Shown here: piece after piece, positions 59,770-64,000 of the stretch
Numbering within the stretch: position 1 is the stretch's first letter
How the letters are laid out: each line of letters begins with the position of its first letter
Translations under genes and position numbers: made by a program
Notes under the pieces: generated by a model
Told to the model about the DNA's origin: nothing
What the model saw: the letters and a program-made list of their open reading frames with translations, nothing else
Database searches by the model: none
Origin: Apostichopus japonicus
Lineage: Eukaryota; Echinodermata; Holothuroidea; Aspidochirotida; Stichopodidae
Length of the DNA stretch: 64,000 bases
Direction: 5' to 3'
Assembly (NCBI RefSeq): GCF_037975245.1
Contig: NC_092573.1
Coordinates: 14,838,001 to 14,902,000 of the forward strand

Positions 59770-61970
59770 CTGTCAAAATTATTTAATTGACACGTGCTTA
59801 AGGTAATCATGCACACATCTGTTGATTGGTTATGTAAGTTATATATAGTTATGTTACCTTTAACTAGATTTGATTTTGATTTAGTATTTTAATTGGTACG
59901 TTTATTATTTTATAATGTTCAACTAATCATGTGTAGTATCAACAATATGTTTTTTTTTTACAATTTATGACTCAGAAAGGAAGGAAGGAAGGAACAGGTG
60001 GAAGGAAATAATTGGAACAACCACGACCTAGAACACACTATTTGTTACTCATTGGTTAAGAAGTAAACACATTAGGTACGGTACGTTCTTTCCATTGAAC
60101 AAAAAGTCTAAAGTTGGATTTCAAGTTGACAAACAGTGTTCACAAAATTGTAGACCTTAAAAAGTCATTAGCGTTTATTTTTCTTTATCTTAAAGTAACA
60201 ATTTATTAGCTCTTCTAAAAAGCCAAACTTGTTTCATTTTTGTTCAAAAAGGCCATAGTCACATATAGGCCTACTTTAATTTCTGAGATTACACTGATTA
60301 CAAGATAAATTGGTTTTGCATGTATATTTTCGAACAACATTAGCTCTTCTTCAATGGAAAATCACAATGTGTCACATATATTACAATTTTTTTGAATTCT
60401 AAATTTTAAAACTGCAATAATCTCAGGCTTACATTCACTACGATGAAATTGTTCAGCTAGCCTCAAATTTTGGCAAAAATTCCCGGTTGATAACGTAAGT
60501 ATGCCTTTATGAAATAACCTGCAACTGACGTCATTAAGAACTAAGGTAAAATGAATTTCTTCCCCGTGCACAATATGTCAATATCAACCTTTGTAAGAAT
60601 CTCCCATAATACACGATTTTCTTCAACCGTTCGCCGAATATTGCATCACGGTCCTTCAGTCTCCATTCATATAGATTGATCAAGTGCGACCATATACACA
60701 ATCACAATATCGTGCAGGTATGCGTTGCCATGTGTTAAATACATATTTGTGCTTGACCAATCTAATGCGCAGTAAATACAATCTTGTGTAAGTGTTGTAC
60801 TTCAACTAATTGCTCCATTGACACTTTCCAAGGTCACTGGGGCTTAGAAAGTTTCCTGAACTTACATGGCGTACCCCTGCACTACTGACAGCTTGGACAA
60901 ACAAGGGCGCAACCACCGTTTAATAGGAGCCGGGGGTAGCAACTCTCTCTTGAGAACTTTGGAGTAAAAAGAAGGGTGATTGGTGCTACGTTTGAAACAA
61001 TGTTGCAAAATGATAGACTGTTGTACCGCACATTATGTGTATGTACAATACTCAAGGACAGTTTGTAACGTTAAATTATGTCTGCCAGTGGCATAACGCA
61101 ATGTTATGAATATGTATGAGCATCCGGGCTTTCTATTAAACAGTCAACACAACAACGATTTGGTTGACGGGGCGCTGAATGGGACTGAAGGTGGGGGGGG
61201 GGGTATGCTGTTGCGGGTGTTCGTTTATTCTATTCATTCCCGTGAGTCATTGACACCTTAATTTTCATTTTTCCCACCTTCAGATCTTTTCTTTAGCTTT
61301 ATGACACAACGAAAATCAGTGACTCATAATGCCAGGAATTTGAGAGACAAACTAGCTTTCGTCTGGTCACGTGGTGAGTTCCTACAGTTCAATCGGCAAA
61401 CTTGATCTTAAAAAGAAAACAGAGCATAAACTCTTATAGGGAGTAATATAATTAACATGATTAGCATATCGGAGAACAAGTTTACAGAATACTTAAACAG
61501 ATACATGTCAGTCCGGATTATTTTGATATGAACATTTTAACTACAATTTGAAAAGATAAGAGTGGTTCATGACCAATAACATTTCTCCACATTCGGTGAA
61601 ATCGATGCCTTCTTATATTGTAAGTTCGCGCAACAGGTTCCTTTATTTATGTTCTATAGATAACTGTTCCCAAACAGGTGTCATACCACAATGAATTGCT
61701 CACATTGACTTATACACTGAACTCGTCACTTTCCAAGGCTGCTTGAGCATAGATATCAGTTTTCAACTGACACGTCCGCAACACCATACGATAGCTGATG
61801 GCTTGGGCTATCACAACACATTCAACTTTTGCCACCAGGACCGCTTATAATATTGAGCTAGAAGAGCTCAGCATTTAGCATAGTGCTTCCCAACCAATCT
61901 GCCAGCTCGCGCTACGGTATATTCTTGTTTCACCCAAGATCTTCTAAAATGCCTTAAATCACCTTCACTG
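59770..61970. other. intergenic, no gene recognised
   Basis: Contains a small (GGAA)n run at 59976-59995, a G run near 61190-61203 and one TGACGTCA palindrome at 60526. No supported coding sequence. Confidence 0.5.
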
Positions 61971-61974
61971 CAAA

Positions 61975-62215
61975 AACTCGGGTGTTAAATTTAACACCCA
62001 TGGTGTTAAATTTGTATTCTTTTTGGAGTGCATATTTGCCAACACCAGCGGGTGTTAAATTAACACCAAGTTGAGAATCCTTTTCTTTACACCACAAAGG
62101 GTGTTAAATTATCTTTGGTGTTGATATTGTTACTCTGGTTGGTGTAAAATTAACACTAACTGAATTGATTTTAACACCAAAAATGGTGTTATTTAGATCT
62201 TCCCACTGATGTTGA
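61975..62215. repeat. cluster of GGTGTTAAA/TTTAACACC palindromic motifs
   Basis: Within about 240 bases GTGTTAAA or TTAACAC-type motifs occur around a dozen times in both orientations, including the palindrome GGGTGTTAAATTTAACACCC. It is not a simple tandem array. It resembles a palindromic dispersed repeat. Confidence 0.75.
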
Positions 62216-63374
62216 ATTGCAAGTTTTTTATCCAATCCAGATCGTGTTAATTCTGTATTTTGTAAAACACCTTTCCAAGGTATCGCCCAAGTCTGGGCTG
62301 GACAATACGCATAAGCAATAAACAACAGATAAAAGCCATAGATGCCATTTTAAATGTGTTACACGTTTTTTATATTCATCTTAGAAGCATCAGTTGTACA
62401 GAAAACACCTTATTAAGTGCATAAACAAGAATGAACAAAAGCTTGTCTAACATGAGCAAGCCCATAAACTGATTAGAATCTTATTTTTTAATGAAGATAA
62501 ATCAGATCATAATCCTTGCATATTATAAATGCTTAAAGTTAATATTATACCTTTGTCTTAAACTGATAAACACATGCATGGAAACCAATGGTATCACACT
62601 TTAATACCCGGATGTATGTATACAATGTACACTGTGTATTCATATCTTTACACTTGAACTATAACACAGTGTTACTTTGATAATTATATGTTTGAACATA
62701 ACTGAACCATTGGCAATCACATAACACTGATTAAAAGGTAATTTGTAGCATGTTCTCTAATATTCTAGCTGGCGAAACAATTTAATAACTGTTCACAGAT
62801 AAAAACAATTGTTAGAAACGAACACTGACTGGGTTACTTCAGCCAAAAAATGTACAAAATTAACTCATTGAAAAATTATGTGCCTTGCACAGACATAAGT
62901 GTATGATCACATCTGGATTGAATCCTCAGTAATGACAGTGGTTTGAAGTCAACAAGTTCACTGGTTTTCCTGACATAAGTCTGCTGAGGTACTGCCTCTT
63001 TCACAGCAAATCCATGAAACAATGGTTTGTAAAACAGTGTGCTACAAACAAAATTCTAACAAAATTTTTTATGGTGGAGTATAAGGATCGCGAGATACAA
63101 TGTCTCAATTTGACAAAGAAAACGTGGTGAAAATGACTGATTGAAGGTCAATTTTGACCGAAAATGTTAGGTCACTCGCAAATTATAAGAATATGTGAAA
63201 ATGAGAGTGCGACAGTTGGAAAGTTTAAAGTGCGACAGTCGCAACCCCCCACACCCCCTCTAGCGACGTCCATGCCCATGACAGACATATCTCCCCCGCA
63301 CACTTGTAAATGCATGCAATCCACAGTCTAATAGCATACATGACACCAGTCAGAATACTTTGTGTCATACTCAC

Positions 63375-63602
63375 AAGGCCTCGAGTAATCTTGAATTGTG
63401 GAAATTCCTCTATTATATGCCCTGCTGAATTCATAGCATTGACCATGTTTCTCCTCACTAATAGAGTATTTTTCATCCTCTCAAAGACCAAATTAGAATC
63501 TGTAGATACAGCAGGGGTATGTTTCATCAAGTTTACATCTGCTGTAGTGTTATCTTCAGATTGCAGGTAATCAGACACAGCAGGTAATGGCCTTTTAAGC
63601 AT
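63375..63602 (-). CDS. possible exon of an uncharacterised protein (RM..T...RR motif)
   Basis: The minus strand is open from before the ATG at 63602 to a CTT/GTGAGT donor at 63375. It encodes MLKRPLPAVSDYLQSED, then an acidic/polar stretch and FERMKNTLLVRRNMVNAM followed by GHIIEEFPQFK. The M..T...RR..(I/V)......I...(F/W)P pattern reminds me of a motif in multi-copy uncharacterised or SAM-domain-linked proteins of fish and marine invertebrates, but I cannot confirm it. The frame extends a little upstream of the ATG. No neighbouring exon was identified inside the window. Confidence 0.4.
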
Positions 63603-64000
63603 GGGGTCTCCATCTTGCTTGCAGGCAGGGTCCTTTGGAGTTACGTTTGATTGTTCAGAATGATGTTCTCCTCTATTGACGTTTTTTTATCCTTGCTGCA
63701 AGGAATCCTCCTTTGGTTCTTTCATCATAAAAAGCTTCCTGAAAATAATAATGAAATGTACTTAGTACTAGCTGTGGTTCATTTTATGTACCACTCTCCA
63801 GTTGGAGATTTCTTAATAGCATTTCCCAAGTTAAGCTGTAGGTTGAAAATTGCTAGGAGTTTTCATAAGTAGCTTCCAAGACATCTTTACCATCAAAAAC
63901 ACTCTCAGAAATTATGAGTATGTGGCAGTAATTTTAGTTTGAACTAGCAAAACTACAGCGCTTATACAAGAGACCTTTAACCACAACTTCCTCTGTTTCT

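Overview
The window is animal genomic DNA: AT-rich, with spliced genes with GT-AG introns, long (AT)n tracts, many minisatellites, tRNA- and snRNA-derived SINEs, and decayed LINE, Penelope and hAT elements. The gene content (alpha9/10-like nicotinic receptor subunits and a neurotrophin-like factor) and the repeat style suggest a marine invertebrate, most likely a deuterostome such as an echinoderm. That placement is inference. Most open frames over 60 codons here are chance or microsatellite shadows; the real coding sequence lies in short exons that I assembled from splice sites and reading phase.

Region 1 (about 0.7-22.9 kb) holds two nicotinic acetylcholine receptor subunit genes arranged head to head. 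The minus-strand gene has 7 coding exons (8391 down to 1286) that join in frame to 470 residues. The plus-strand gene has 6 coding exons (11109 to 22531) that join in frame to 480 residues. Both keep a signal peptide, the Cys-loop, the vicinal Cys-Cys of alpha subunits, four membrane segments and the cation-selecting Glu before M2. Their exon lengths match closely: a 536-nt exon in both, and 45 + 110 nt in one gene against a single 155-nt exon in the other. They are therefore an inverted duplicate pair in which one copy lost an intron. The plus-strand subunit carries two unusual Gly-to-Cys changes at the pore. Introns hold a foldback element, a 182-bp duplication, AT minisatellites and three SINEs.

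Region 2 (22.9-35.7 kb) has no recognised host gene. It holds a 998-bp hAT-type non-autonomous transposon with 8-bp target duplications, a Penelope-type GIY-YIG endonuclease remnant, several simple repeats, a CpG-dense GTC/GTT array and a SINE with a U2 snRNA-derived head.

Region 3 (35.7-38.2 kb) is a minus-strand secreted precursor of 409 residues. It has a signal peptide, a long glycosylated pro-region, a furin site and a C-terminal neurotrophin-like domain split by an intron. That domain appears to lack one complete pair of the canonical cystine-knot cysteines.

Region 4 (38.2-64 kb) is mostly intergenic. It holds AT arrays, 29-bp and 90-bp tandem repeats, a second U2-headed SINE, a perfect hairpin, a truncated non-LTR retrotransposon fused to a (TCCA)n array, a block of GGTGTTAAA palindromes, and three low-confidence orphan exons. 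One of these, near the right edge, resembles the N-terminal part of a protein family I cannot name with certainty.
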